DNA from: Prevotellaceae bacterium UBA6417 | GTDB taxonomy: Bacteria; Bacteroidota; Bacteroidia; Bacteroidales; Bacteroidaceae | Assembly (NCBI GenBank): GCA_002439755.1 | Contig: DJPH01000060.1 | Span: 1 to 64,000 of the forward strand | Length of the DNA: 64,000 nucleotides | Direction: 5' to 3' | Part shown: positions 46,025 through 54,838 of the stretch, piece by piece | Layout: each line of letters starts with the position of its first letter | Position numbering within the stretch: the stretch's first letter is position 1 | Notes under the pieces: generated by a model | The model's input: the letters and a program-made list of their open reading frames with translations, nothing else | What the model was told of the DNA's origin: nothing | Database searches by the model: none | Program-made: the position numbers and the translations under genes

Positions 46025-46046
46025 CGCCTGTAAAAAGATTTCCCAG

Positions 46047-47918
46047 ATGACATTTAAAGAATTAGGGGTTGCGGAGCCTATTCTTCGCGCAATAGACGAA
46101 TTGGGCTTTGTAACACCGATGCCGGTGCAAGAAGCGGTAATACCTTATTTATTAGGTGTAGGCAACGACGTGATAGCTCTTGCCCAAACCGGTACTGGCA
46201 AGACTGCCGCTTATGGCATTCCGCTTATTCAGAAGATTAATTGTGATAATCGTGAAGTTCAAGCCATTGTAATCTGTCCCACCCGTGAGCTGTGTCTGCA
46301 GATTACTGATGATATGCGAAGCTTTTCAAAATATGTGGAAGGCTTACGCATTGTTCCAGTTTATGGTGGTGCCGGCATCGAAGGCCAAATACGTAGCCTA
46401 CGTCAGGGCGTACAAATTATTGTTGCAACGCCGGGAAGGCTGATTGATTTGATGGAGCGCGGTGTGGCTCATTTGGACAAAGTGGAAAATGTTGTGCTGG
46501 ACGAAGCTGATGAAATGTTGAACATGGGCTTCTCGGAAAGCATAGATAAGATTTTGGCCGGTGTGCCTGAGAATCGCAATACGTTGCTTTTCTCGGCTAC
46601 CATGAGCAAAGAAATATCGAAGATTGCCAAGAACTATTTGCATGATGCGAAAGAAATTGTTGTAGGTTCACGCAATGAAGGTGCCGAACTGGTTAACCAT
46701 GAATATTATCTGGTGCAGGCTCGTGACAAATATCTGGCCTTGAAACGTATAGTTGACTACTATCCCCGAATATATGCCATCATATTTTGCCGCACGCGAT
46801 TGGAGACACAGGAGATTGCAGACAAGCTGATTCAGGACGGCTATAATGCTGAAGCACTGCATGGAGATCTATCACAGGCACAACGTGACTTGACGATGCA
46901 GCGTTTCAGACAACACCACATTCAATTGTTGGTTGCAACAGATGTAGCGGCACGTGGCCTTGACGTGGACGATCTGACCCATGTCATCAATTACGGCCTG
47001 CCTGATGATGTGGAAAACTATACGCATCGTAGCGGCCGCACAGGTCGTGCAGGAAAGAAAGGGACGAGTATATGTATCATTCATTTAAGAGAGAAAGGTA
47101 AGGTTCGGCAGATTGAGAAAACCATTGGAAAGGACTTTGTAAAGAAGCAATTGCCAACTGCACGTGAGATATGTACAAAGCAGCTCTATCGTGCAATTGA
47201 CCAGTTGGAGCATGTACAAGTTGACGAAGAACAGATAGCACCGTTCTTGCCTGAAGTCTACAGAAAGCTGGATTGGTTGGATAAGGAAGAGATAATCAAG
47301 CGTTTTGTCAGTATGGAGTTTGGTCGTTTCCTGGATTATTATGCCCATGCACCCGAGATTAAGGAACCACAGTCTGCGGCCGAATCCAAAAAGAAATCTT
47401 CAAGAAGCAATGTAAAAGCCACTCATAATAGGGAACGGGCTGAGGAAGGCTTTGTGCGTTTCTTCTTTGGTGCAGGCAAGCATGACAAGTTTTATGCAAA
47501 AGAAATCATAGGCCTTTTGAACCGCTATACCTTTGAGCCGGTTGAAGTTGGCCGGATTGACTTGAAAAACAACTTTGCTTTCTTCGAAGTACGTGAGAAA
47601 GATGCAGAGCTTGTCGAGGGTGCCTTGCGCAATGCCAAGGATAGGAACGGACGTCATATAGTTGTAGAGCGTACCAATGATGTAAGGCCCGAGGAGCGTC
47701 ATGCTGCGAAAGGAAAGGCTTCAGGCAAGCGCAAAAAGTCTTTTGACCAAAAGTCTGCCAAAGAGAAAGCCCAGCCAATTGTTGAAAAGAAATCCGGGCG
47801 TAAGAAAAAGAATGATTGGATGCAGTTCTTTGATAGCGACAGCAAGTATTTCAAGTCTAAGGATGATATTGCGGGCTTTGCCGAAGATGGTTGGACCAAG
47901 CGTAAGAAGAAGAGATGA
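46047..47918 (+). CDS. DEAD-box ATP-dependent RNA helicase with DbpA-type RNA-binding domain
   Basis: A 623-residue helicase. The Q motif is near the start (FKELGVAEPILRAIDELGFVTPMPVQ). Walker A AQTGTGKT is at about 46-53, DEAD at 152-155 and SAT follows. Domain 2 has HRSGRTGR from residue 327. A DbpA-like RRM (FVRFFFGAGKHDKFYAKEIIGLLNRY, FAFFEVREKDAELVEGAL) comes after about residue 465, followed by a Lys/Arg-rich tail. This is the DeaD/CsdA-like architecture used in ribosome assembly and cold adaptation. Its location divergent from RNase R fits an RNA-metabolism neighbourhood. Its stop overlaps a possible start of the next gene (ATGA). Confidence 0.93.
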   Translation: MTFKELGVAEPILRAIDELGFVTPMPVQEAVIPYLLGVGNDVIALAQTGTGKTAAYGIPLIQKINCDNREVQAIVICPTRELCLQITDDMRSFSKYVEGLRIVPVYGGAGIEGQIRSLRQGVQIIVATPGRLIDLMERGVAHLDKVENVVLDEADEMLNMGFSESIDKILAGVPENRNTLLFSATMSKEISKIAKNYLHDAKEIVVGSRNEGAELVNHEYYLVQARDKYLALKRIVDYYPRIYAIIFCRTRLETQEIADKLIQDGYNAEALHGDLSQAQRDLTMQRFRQHHIQLLVATDVAARGLDVDDLTHVINYGLPDDVENYTHRSGRTGRAGKKGTSICIIHLREKGKVRQIEKTIGKDFVKKQLPTAREICTKQLYRAIDQLEHVQVDEEQIAPFLPEVYRKLDWLDKEEIIKRFVSMEFGRFLDYYAHAPEIKEPQSAAESKKKSSRSNVKATHNRERAEEGFVRFFFGAGKHDKFYAKEIIGLLNRYTFEPVEVGRIDLKNNFAFFEVREKDAELVEGALRNAKDRNGRHIVVERTNDVRPEERHAAKGKASGKRKKSFDQKSAKEKAQPIVEKKSGRKKKNDWMQFFDSDSKYFKSKDDIAGFAEDGWTKRKKKR

Positions 47919-48595
47919 GCACTAAAGGATACGTAATGAAACTGGCCATACTCTTGTTGCTGTTGCTGCCGGTGGCCGGAGTGTCAAAAGCGCAGGATTT
48001 TGTGCTTCGTGTCGGTGGAGGGCTCTCATCGCATTATGGAAGTTCTACCCGCAATATCGGTGCTTTCAGAATCGGTGCCGGCTATGACATACCCCTGAAT
48101 GCTTTGTGGTCGATAGAACCTGCTGTGTATTATTTTGCCAAGGGTTGGAAAGACAAGGATCAGGAAGTTCCTGCCTATGATGATAAAGGCAACTATGTTT
48201 ATGATGAAGACGGCAATCAGGTGATGGGACTTATGAATGTTACGTCGAATGCCAATTACATAGAGATTCCTGTGCTGTTGCACTACAAGTGGGAAACTAA
48301 CCGTGACAACAATGTCTTGTTCTCGTTTGGGCCATATGCTGCTTATGGCATAGGAGGAAAAACCAAGGTAAGTGGTGATACTGAGCAAACGGGTGTGAAA
48401 CGTTACTACTACGACCACTCTACGTTTGGCCAGACAGGCATGCACCGTTTTGATGCGGGCCTTTCCATAGGGGCAAGCTACCGCTTTGCACAGCAGTTCG
48501 AGGTAGGCGTCTTGTGTGACTTGGGTCTGACAAGAACAAGCCGGCAGGGAGGAAAAAACATGGCGGTAGTCTTGACACTGGCCTATCGGTTATAA
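47915..48595 (+). CDS. outer-membrane beta-barrel protein (PorT/OmpW-like, PF13568 type)
   Basis: About 226 residues with a signal peptide (KLAILLLLLLPVAGVSKA) followed by alternating beta-strands: FVLRVGGGLSSHYGSS, FRIGAGYDIPLNALWSIEPAVYYFAKGW, FDAGLSIGASYRF and VVLTLAYRL. This is the pattern of an eight- to ten-stranded outer-membrane barrel of unknown function. ATG 47915 overlaps the helicase stop; ATG 47936 gives a more standard signal peptide, and both are possible. A repeated Asp-Asn-Gly turn (YDDKGNYVYDEDGN) lies in an extracellular loop. Confidence 0.78.
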   Translation: MSTKGYVMKLAILLLLLLPVAGVSKAQDFVLRVGGGLSSHYGSSTRNIGAFRIGAGYDIPLNALWSIEPAVYYFAKGWKDKDQEVPAYDDKGNYVYDEDGNQVMGLMNVTSNANYIEIPVLLHYKWETNRDNNVLFSFGPYAAYGIGGKTKVSGDTEQTGVKRYYYDHSTFGQTGMHRFDAGLSIGASYRFAQQFEVGVLCDLGLTRTSRQGGKNMAVVLTLAYRL

Positions 48596-48606
48596 TCTAT
48601 TGCGGA

Positions 48607-49830
48607 CTACTTGTAAATGAGTGTCGTCAACTTGTCTTCAGAAAAGACTTCTTGCGCAACTTCCATCAATTCTTCTGAAGAAACAGCCTGAATCTTGCGG
48701 ATGATTTGGTCAACATCCCTATGTACTCCCAGGTGGGCAAAAGTCTTTCCCAATGCCAAGGCATAGCTTTCAAAGTTGTCTCCTGCAATCAGTATTTGCC
48801 CGATCAACTGTTTCTTGGCAGCATGAAGCCGTCCGGTCGTCAATGGCGTGTTGCGCAAGCGTGCCAGCTGTTTCAGAACCAGCTTGCGGCACTTGTCGAT
48901 GTTACTGTCGTCGCAGCCGTAATAGACGCTCCACACTCCGGCATCGGTATAGCTGAAAGCACTGCTTTCAACCATATATACCAGTCCATGGTTTTCACGC
49001 AGACTCACATTCAGCAAGGAGTTCATGCCGGGTCCGCCAAGAATATTGTTGAGCAGGAACAACGCTGTACGGTGAGGATGGCTGCTGCTATAGCCGCGAT
49101 TGCCTATCAATACATGGGCTTGATGGGTGTCGTGATGGCTTTCCCTGTATTCAGGGATATAGAGAGGCAGCGGTGCTTGGCTGCAGCAGGGGTTGCCTGA
49201 TGGCAGAGACGAAGTCATCTTTTCTATGGTGCGGAGTATGCTGTCAAAGGGAATATCAGCGTAGACAAAAACAGTTACGTTGGAAGGGCAGTAATATCTG
49301 CCGGTAAAACGTTTGGCATCGGCCGTTCCATATTGCCGCAGCCGTTCTGCTTTTCCCAAGATGTTCCGGCCTAATTCATGTCCACGGAAGAGCATCTCTT
49401 CAAATTCATCGTAGATGAGTTCTGCGGGAGAATCCCTGTAGCAGTCTATTTCATCGATGATGACTTCCACTTCTTTGTCTATTTCATGTTGCGGATAGAC
49501 ACTGTGAAATACAATGTCCGTAAGCAGGTCCATGGCTCTTTTGAAGTCTTCTTTCTGTACCATGGCATAAAACACTGTCTCTTCCTTGTTGGTGTAGGCA
49601 TTCAGGTCACCGCCTACTCTTTCAAGGCCGTTGCGGATGTGAAATGCTTTCCTGCGTTCAGTTCCCTTGAAGGTGGTGTGTTCACAGAAGTGGGCCAGAC
49701 CCGAATCTTCCGGCGATTCGTTGCGCGTTCCTGCATTGACTATGAGGCCGCAGTATGCAACTCCCGTAGGGCATGATTCATGGATGACACGTAGTCCATT
49801 GCCTAATGTTGCGTGATGATATTCTTTCAT
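48607..49830 (-). CDS. M16 family zinc metallopeptidase
   Basis: A 407-residue peptidase related to mitochondrial processing peptidase and pitrilysin. The inverted zinc motif HFCEH gives ligands H47 and H51 and catalytic E50. The third ligand is E127 in VEVIIDE, the expected 76 residues away. The C-terminal M16 domain follows (GGPGMNSLLNVSLRENHGLVYMVESS). There is no signal peptide from ATG 49830, so it is likely cytoplasmic. An upstream Met at 49866 would include the promoter-like motif and is less likely. It is convergent with the barrel gene, only 11 bases apart. Confidence 0.9.
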   Translation of the reverse strand: MKEYHHATLGNGLRVIHESCPTGVAYCGLIVNAGTRNESPEDSGLAHFCEHTTFKGTERRKAFHIRNGLERVGGDLNAYTNKEETVFYAMVQKEDFKRAMDLLTDIVFHSVYPQHEIDKEVEVIIDEIDCYRDSPAELIYDEFEEMLFRGHELGRNILGKAERLRQYGTADAKRFTGRYYCPSNVTVFVYADIPFDSILRTIEKMTSSLPSGNPCCSQAPLPLYIPEYRESHHDTHQAHVLIGNRGYSSSHPHRTALFLLNNILGGPGMNSLLNVSLRENHGLVYMVESSAFSYTDAGVWSVYYGCDDSNIDKCRKLVLKQLARLRNTPLTTGRLHAAKKQLIGQILIAGDNFESYALALGKTFAHLGVHRDVDQIIRKIQAVSSEELMEVAQEVFSEDKLTTLIYK

Positions 49831-49837
49831 TGCGGCG

Positions 49838-49845
49838 CAAAAATA
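49838..49845 (-). promoter_or_regulatory. possible -7 element very close to the M16 start codon
   Basis: CAAAAATA (plus) is TATTTTTG on the minus strand, only seven bases before ATG 49830. If used, the mRNA would be nearly leaderless; it may also be a chance match. Confidence 0.3.
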
Positions 49846-49924
49846 CAGAAAAATACCATCATTCATTGTCTTTTAAACGAAAAAGGCGAACTTTGCAAGA
49901 GTGAACATCCAAAAAGCATAAATA

Positions 49925-50326
49925 ATGAAAAGCATCAACACCAACAACGCACCGGCAGCTGTCGGTCCCTACAGCCAGGCCATTGAAGCGGGCAATATCA
50001 TATATCTTTCAGGCCAGCTGCCGATAGATCCGCGCACGGGTACTTTTGTCGAAGGTGACATCAAGGAGCTTACGCGGCAAGCCTTCCGCAATATTGAGGC
50101 TGTCTTGTCTGAGGCTCGGCTGTCTTTGAACAACATTGCAAAGGTTACAGTCATGCTGGCCGACATGGCCGATTTTGCTGAGATGAACGAGGTCTATGCC
50201 GAGTTTTTTGCCGCGCCCTATCCTGCCCGTTCGGCTTTTGCGGTGAAAACATTGCCAAAGAACAGCAGGATTGAGATAGAATGCATTGCTGTACGTCCAA
50301 CGTCTTTGACCGGTTCCAATGAATAG
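49925..50326 (+). CDS. ridA: RidA family enamine/imine deaminase
   Basis: A 133-residue cytoplasmic protein of the YjgF/YER057c/UK114 family. It hydrolyses reactive 2-aminoacrylate-type enamines released by PLP enzymes. Signature segments are AVGPYSQAIEAGNIIYLSGQLPIDP, the active-site Arg in YPARSAF and IEIECIAV. It overlaps the next gene by eight bases, suggesting translational coupling. Confidence 0.95.
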   Translation: MKSINTNNAPAAVGPYSQAIEAGNIIYLSGQLPIDPRTGTFVEGDIKELTRQAFRNIEAVLSEARLSLNNIAKVTVMLADMADFAEMNEVYAEFFAAPYPARSAFAVKTLPKNSRIEIECIAVRPTSLTGSNE

Positions 50327-50855
50327 GGTAGCCGTGTTTTGTTCCTCTCATGAGGGCCTGCCCGAACCGGTGACCCGTGCCGCCGCAGAGTTGGGTGCAT
50401 GGATAGGCCGTCAAAACCTGATGTTGGTTTATGGAGGAGTAGGAAAAGGGCTGATGGAAGTGGTGGCCCGTGCCGTCAAGTCTAACGGAGGTCGTGTGAT
50501 GGGCATTATTCCCGACAAGTTCTCTCAGACGGGTCTGACCAGCGAATATGTAGACATCGAAGTTCCCGTAGTCGATTTAAACGACCGCAAGTCGGCCATG
50601 TTGCGTGAATCAGACCTGTTCATCGCTTTGCCAGGTGGCATAGGAACGTTGGACGAAATCTTCATGGTGATGGCTTCATCGACAGTAGGCGAGCACAAAA
50701 AGCAGCTGATACTGTTTAATCCCGACGGCTATTGGAACCCTTTGTTCAGCACTTTGAAGATGATGGAGCAGCAGGGATACATAGCTCTCGGCTTCACTTC
50801 GCGCATCAAGATGCCCGATTCTATCGAAAGCCTGACGGCATTGTTAACTCCTTAG
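50319..50855 (+). CDS. LOG family (Rossmann) nucleotide phosphoribohydrolase
   Basis: A 178-residue protein of the TIGR00730/LOG family. The motif PGGIGTLDE and the Arg in LNDRKSAML form the active site that cleaves the N-glycosidic bond of nucleoside monophosphates. Plant homologues activate cytokinins; the bacterial role is usually pyrimidine/purine nucleotide 5'-monophosphate nucleosidase-like. It overlaps ridA by eight bases and precedes the rhamnosidase gene by nine. Length is normal. Confidence 0.9.
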   Translation: MNRVAVFCSSHEGLPEPVTRAAAELGAWIGRQNLMLVYGGVGKGLMEVVARAVKSNGGRVMGIIPDKFSQTGLTSEYVDIEVPVVDLNDRKSAMLRESDLFIALPGGIGTLDEIFMVMASSTVGEHKKQLILFNPDGYWNPLFSTLKMMEQQGYIALGFTSRIKMPDSIESLTALLTP

Positions 50856-50864
50856 TTCCTACAA

Positions 50865-53447
50865 ATGAAGACATACTATCTAAAGACTTTTATGGCATTG
50901 TTGCTGGCCTGCCTGTTGGCATCGTGCGGGTCGCAGCAGACAATGCTTACTAACTTGCGTGTGGAATATCAGGACTGTCCCCTCTCGATTGACTCGGAAA
51001 AGCCCCGTTTCAGCTGGAACTATAAGGGCAACCCTTCGTTTGTGCAGAAAAAATATGAGCTTTCCATCGGCACGACAAAAGCGTGTGGTGACTGGACTAC
51101 GGGTGAAATCACCTCACCCTCCATGCAGGCTGAGGCCGACATCAGGCTGAAACCGCATTCCACCTACTATTGGAAAGTGTCGGCATGCGACGTGACTTCG
51201 GGCAAGAAAGTCACATCTGCCGTCCATCGGTTTGAGACTGCCAAGATGTCGCCCTCTGATTGGACGGGCCAATGGATCAGTGACGGAAGGGATAAAGACG
51301 ACACCAGTGTGCCTGTGCTGCGCAAGAGCTTCGAAACAAAGTCACGGCCGGTCAAAGCCCGCCTCTACATGAGTGCGGCGGCCTATGCCCTGATGAAAAT
51401 CAACGGACGGAGGATTGCTTCAACCAGTCTGAATCCCGGCTATACGCAATATGACAAGCGCAATCTCTACGACACCTACGATGTGACGTCTCTTATAAGG
51501 AAAGGCAACAACGAATTGGTGGCTGTGTTGGGCAATGGCTTCTACAATGTCATCGAAAAAAACGCTGTGTGGGATTTCGAGAAAGCCAGGTGGCGCGGTC
51601 GTCCCTGCATGGTGTGCGAGTTGCGTCTTACTTATGCCGATGGCAGTGTCCAGACCATCAATTCCGACGTGACGTGGGAAACAACGACCGACGGGCCATA
51701 TCTGCGCAACAATATCTATGCGGGTGATACCTATGATGCCCGGAAAGAGGTTCTGCCGCGTGCCGGCTGGCAAAAGGCTCTGGCTGTCAAGCCGCCTTCG
51801 TCCCTGTTGAAAGCCCAGCAGATGCCCAAGGTTGAAGTCTGCAAGGTCTACAAGCCGTGCTCTGTAAAGGCTTATGGCGACAGTGTCTATGTATACGATT
51901 TCGGGGCCAACATGTCGGGCTTTTGCCGTCTGAATGTAAAAGGTAAAGCCGGTACACGCCTGAGTGTGCAGCATGGAGAGTTGCTGAAGTCTGACGGCCG
52001 GTTGGAGATGCGCAACCTCGACATCTACTATTTCCGTCAGCCCGGTCTGGAATGTCAGACCGACATATATTACTTAGGGGAGGGCGAGAATATACTACAA
52101 CCCGAGTTCTGCTATCACGGATTCAGATATGTAGAGGTAAAGAGCGACAGTCCCATCCGGTTGACAGAGCAGGATGCAGAAGCTCTTTTTGTGCATACCG
52201 ATCTGAAGCCTGTAGGTTCGTTTGAATGCTCCAACGACACGCTGAACAGGCTTTGGGAAATGATCAACCGGTCATATCTTTGCAATTATGTGAGCATACC
52301 CACCGATTGTCCCCAGCGCGAAAAGAACGGCTGGACGGCTGATGCCCACATCTCGTCAGACATAGGCCTGCTTAATTTTGACGGCATCACAGCCTACGAA
52401 AAGTGGACAGACGACATGCTTGACAACCAGAATGCAAGCGGACAAATCACGAGTATCATACCCAGCGGCGGCTGGGGGCTCGATGTGGGCCCGGTCTGGG
52501 ATGCTGCCCTCTTTATCATTCCGATGCAGCTCTATAATTATTATGGAGATGCGAAATATGTGAGAAAAGTGATTCCTGCCTGTGAACGCTACCTCTCGTT
52601 TCTGAAGACACGCGAGACACCCGAGGGTACCATCAACTACGGTCTGGGTGATTGGGTGTTCTATAAAATACAGACGCCCAACGAGTTTACTTCGACCTGC
52701 TATTACTATCTGCTCAATCTCTACCTTGCCCGGTTCAAGGGTCTTGCCGGTCAGGACGGACATCAGTATGCCGAAAAGGCCGCAGCCCTGCAGCAGACCA
52801 TACAGCAAAAGTTCTTCAATGCCGCCGAAAACCTGTATGCCAATGGCAGCCAGGCGGCACAGGCCCTTGCCTTATACCTCGGCATTGTGCCTGAACAGCA
52901 TGAAAGGTATGTAGCGGCCAACCTGAGCCGTCTGATACACGAGAACAATAATCACCTGGATTTCGGCATGCTGGGCAGTAAGACCGTTCTGCGCATGCTG
53001 GCAAAATACGGCTATGTTGACCAGGCTCTCGACATGGCATTGCAGAAAGATGCACCCTCGTGGGCCAATTGGGTGGAGAAGGGATATACCACACCCATCG
53101 AGACGTGGGTGCTTTCGCCCGACTTCCGTGATGCTTCCACCAACCACGTATTCCTGGGCGACATCAATGCGTGGATGTACAACTGCCTGGCTGGAATCAA
53201 TTATGACGATGCCCGTCCCGGCTTTGTCCACACAAGAATCGAGCCATACTTTCCCCGGCAGCTGTCGTGGGTGAAAGCCCGCTATCAGTCACCGTCGGGT
53301 GAGATATGTAGTGAGTGGAAGCGCACAGGCGGCACAATAAGACTGAAGGTGTCTATACCCGTGAACACCACGGCTACCATAGTCCTGAAGGGCGAAAAGC
53401 GGGAGGTCGGTGCCGGAAATCATGAATTTTCAGTTCAAAATCCGTGA
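50865..53447 (+). CDS. GH78 alpha-L-rhamnosidase
   Basis: An 860-residue lipoprotein (signal ending LLASC at residue 21). Domains in order: N-terminal fibronectin-like and Bac_rhamnosid_N (GYTQYDKRNLYDTYDVTSLI, the conserved Y-x-x-Y-D region), beta-sandwich, (alpha/alpha)6 catalytic barrel and C-terminal beta domain. The catalytic motif DCPQREKNGW at 481-490 holds the likely general acid E486; SIIPSGGWGLDVGPVWDAA is also conserved. It would cleave terminal alpha-L-rhamnose from pectin side chains or plant glycosides. The short spacing to the LOG gene indicates co-transcription. Confidence 0.92.
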   Translation: MKTYYLKTFMALLLACLLASCGSQQTMLTNLRVEYQDCPLSIDSEKPRFSWNYKGNPSFVQKKYELSIGTTKACGDWTTGEITSPSMQAEADIRLKPHSTYYWKVSACDVTSGKKVTSAVHRFETAKMSPSDWTGQWISDGRDKDDTSVPVLRKSFETKSRPVKARLYMSAAAYALMKINGRRIASTSLNPGYTQYDKRNLYDTYDVTSLIRKGNNELVAVLGNGFYNVIEKNAVWDFEKARWRGRPCMVCELRLTYADGSVQTINSDVTWETTTDGPYLRNNIYAGDTYDARKEVLPRAGWQKALAVKPPSSLLKAQQMPKVEVCKVYKPCSVKAYGDSVYVYDFGANMSGFCRLNVKGKAGTRLSVQHGELLKSDGRLEMRNLDIYYFRQPGLECQTDIYYLGEGENILQPEFCYHGFRYVEVKSDSPIRLTEQDAEALFVHTDLKPVGSFECSNDTLNRLWEMINRSYLCNYVSIPTDCPQREKNGWTADAHISSDIGLLNFDGITAYEKWTDDMLDNQNASGQITSIIPSGGWGLDVGPVWDAALFIIPMQLYNYYGDAKYVRKVIPACERYLSFLKTRETPEGTINYGLGDWVFYKIQTPNEFTSTCYYYLLNLYLARFKGLAGQDGHQYAEKAAALQQTIQQKFFNAAENLYANGSQAAQALALYLGIVPEQHERYVAANLSRLIHENNNHLDFGMLGSKTVLRMLAKYGYVDQALDMALQKDAPSWANWVEKGYTTPIETWVLSPDFRDASTNHVFLGDINAWMYNCLAGINYDDARPGFVHTRIEPYFPRQLSWVKARYQSPSGEICSEWKRTGGTIRLKVSIPVNTTATIVLKGEKREVGAGNHEFSVQNP

Positions 53448-53485
53448 TTCTTTTTCGTTAAACAGCGATAGTTGTTCATTTTTCG

Positions 53486-53493
53486 TATATTTG
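53486..53493 (+). promoter_or_regulatory. -7 promoter element for the DUF1080 lipoprotein gene
   Basis: TATATTTG matches TAnnTTTG and gives a leader of about 55 bases before ATG 53554; no correctly spaced -33 is visible. Confidence 0.4.
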
Positions 53494-53553
53494 CAACACA
53501 AAAGTGCCGAACAGTTAGACGTAGAATCATTAATAACCAATAAACAGACAAAG

Positions 53554-54450
53554 ATGAAAAAATCATTGTTATTTGCCGCTGTTGCCGCTTTCATTATGGC
53601 ATCCTGCGGTGGAAAGAAGTGCAGCTGCGATTGCAATTGCGGTTGTGGAACGTGTGCATGTGCCGGAAAGGCCGACACAGCCAAGCAGGCCTTAGACTAC
53701 AAGATTGTGGAAAAGGCACAGGTAGACCTTAGCAAGCTTCCTGTCGACAAGGACGGTTATATCACCATGTTCGACGGAAAGACCCTGACAAACTGGCGTG
53801 GCTACGGCATGGATACAGTGCCCAAGAGCTGGACAGTCGAGGACGGATGCATCAAGCTTAAAGGTTCTGGCACCGGCGAAGCCCAGGCCATCGGTGGCGG
53901 CGACCTGATATTTGCCCACAAATTCAAGAACTTTACACTCGAACTCGAGTACAAGATATCCAAAGGTGGCAATTCAGGCATCATGTATCTTGCCCAGGAA
54001 GCAACTGCAAACATTGACGGCAAAGAGTCATATCTGCCGATATGGCAGTCGTGCTCTGAGTATCAGGTGCTCGACAATGCCAATCATCCCGATGCACAAC
54101 TCGGCACAGATGGCAATCGCCAGTCGGCATCTCTCTATGACATGATTCCCGCAAAGCCACAGAACGCCAAGCCATTCGGAGAGTGGAATACGGCTAAGAT
54201 CATGGTATATAAGGGTACAGTGGTGCATGCGCAAAATGGCCAGAACGTACTTGAATACCACCTGTGGACACCCAAATGGAACGAGATGTTGCAGGCAAGC
54301 AAATTCAAAGAAGGAGGCGATTTCCCTTATGCCTACGAGTTGCTCAAGAATATTGGCGGTGGCCAGGATGGCGACGGCGGCTATATCGGCCTGCAGGACC
54401 ATGGCGACGATGTATGGTATAGAAACATCCGCATCAAGGTAATGGAGTAA
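53554..54450 (+). CDS. DUF1080 lipoprotein (3-keto-glycoside lyase/hydrolase-like) with Cys-rich tether
   Basis: A 298-residue lipoprotein. The lipobox IMASC at residues 16-20 is followed by seven more cysteines in about 20 residues (KKCSCDCNCGCGTCACAGK). The catalytic part is a DUF1080 concanavalin-like beta-sandwich: MFDGKTLTNWRGYG, FKNFTLELEYKISKGGNSGIMY, SCSEYQVLDN and GYIGLQDHGDDVWYRNIRIK. DUF1080 proteins act on 3-keto-disaccharides or 3-keto-glycosides in pathways that also use a sugar-isomerase-like TIM barrel protein. ATG 53554 is chosen because the longer open frame starts inside the GH78 gene. A terminator follows. Confidence 0.85.
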   Translation: MKKSLLFAAVAAFIMASCGGKKCSCDCNCGCGTCACAGKADTAKQALDYKIVEKAQVDLSKLPVDKDGYITMFDGKTLTNWRGYGMDTVPKSWTVEDGCIKLKGSGTGEAQAIGGGDLIFAHKFKNFTLELEYKISKGGNSGIMYLAQEATANIDGKESYLPIWQSCSEYQVLDNANHPDAQLGTDGNRQSASLYDMIPAKPQNAKPFGEWNTAKIMVYKGTVVHAQNGQNVLEYHLWTPKWNEMLQASKFKEGGDFPYAYELLKNIGGGQDGDGGYIGLQDHGDDVWYRNIRIKVME

Positions 54451-54472
54451 TTGTGTTTTTATATATGACAGG

Positions 54473-54504
54473 AGGTGTGCCGGCATTGCCGGTGCACCTT
54501 TTTT
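54473..54504 (+). terminator. terminator of the DUF1080 gene
   Basis: AGGTGTGCCGGC at 54473-54484 pairs with GCCGGTGCACCT at 54488-54499 (with mismatched tg pairs), then six T. Confidence 0.8.
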
Positions 54505-54578
54505 GCTTTGTTGCCCCGGGTGTGCCCGACTTGAAGAGGCAGTCTGCGGGGCCTGTGGGTGCAATCTATAGGATTGTA

Positions 54579-54739
54579 AAGTGTTTCTTGTACATGAAAC
54601 AAGGTGTTCTGTGTACATGAAACAACGTGTGCCATGTAGGGGAAACAATGTGTTTCATGTACATGAAACAACCTGTGATATGTACAGGAAACGACTTGTG
54701 GTATGTAGGGGAAACAACCTGTGATATGTACAGGAAACA
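54579..54739. repeat. seven-unit 23 bp tandem repeat (array R3)
   Basis: Seven exactly 23-base units begin at 54579, 54602, 54625, 54648, 54671, 54694 and 54717. All end in GAAAC(A/G). Centres are ATGTACA or ATGTAGG. Unit 4 contains the perfect 20-base palindrome TGTTTCATGTACATGAAACA at 54651-54670. Units 5 and 7 are identical except for the last base. It lies in the convergent 388-base gap between the DUF1080 and GH30 genes; the flanking 100 bases on the GH30 side show nothing else. Confidence 0.92.
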
Positions 54740-54838
54740 TGTTGCGATGTATGATGGCCTGATTTAAGAGGTGGCTTATCCTTGTTTTCTGTGCCGCAGG
54801 CCGGGATGGGCAGGCCCTTGCAGAGGCTTTGCCGCAGC

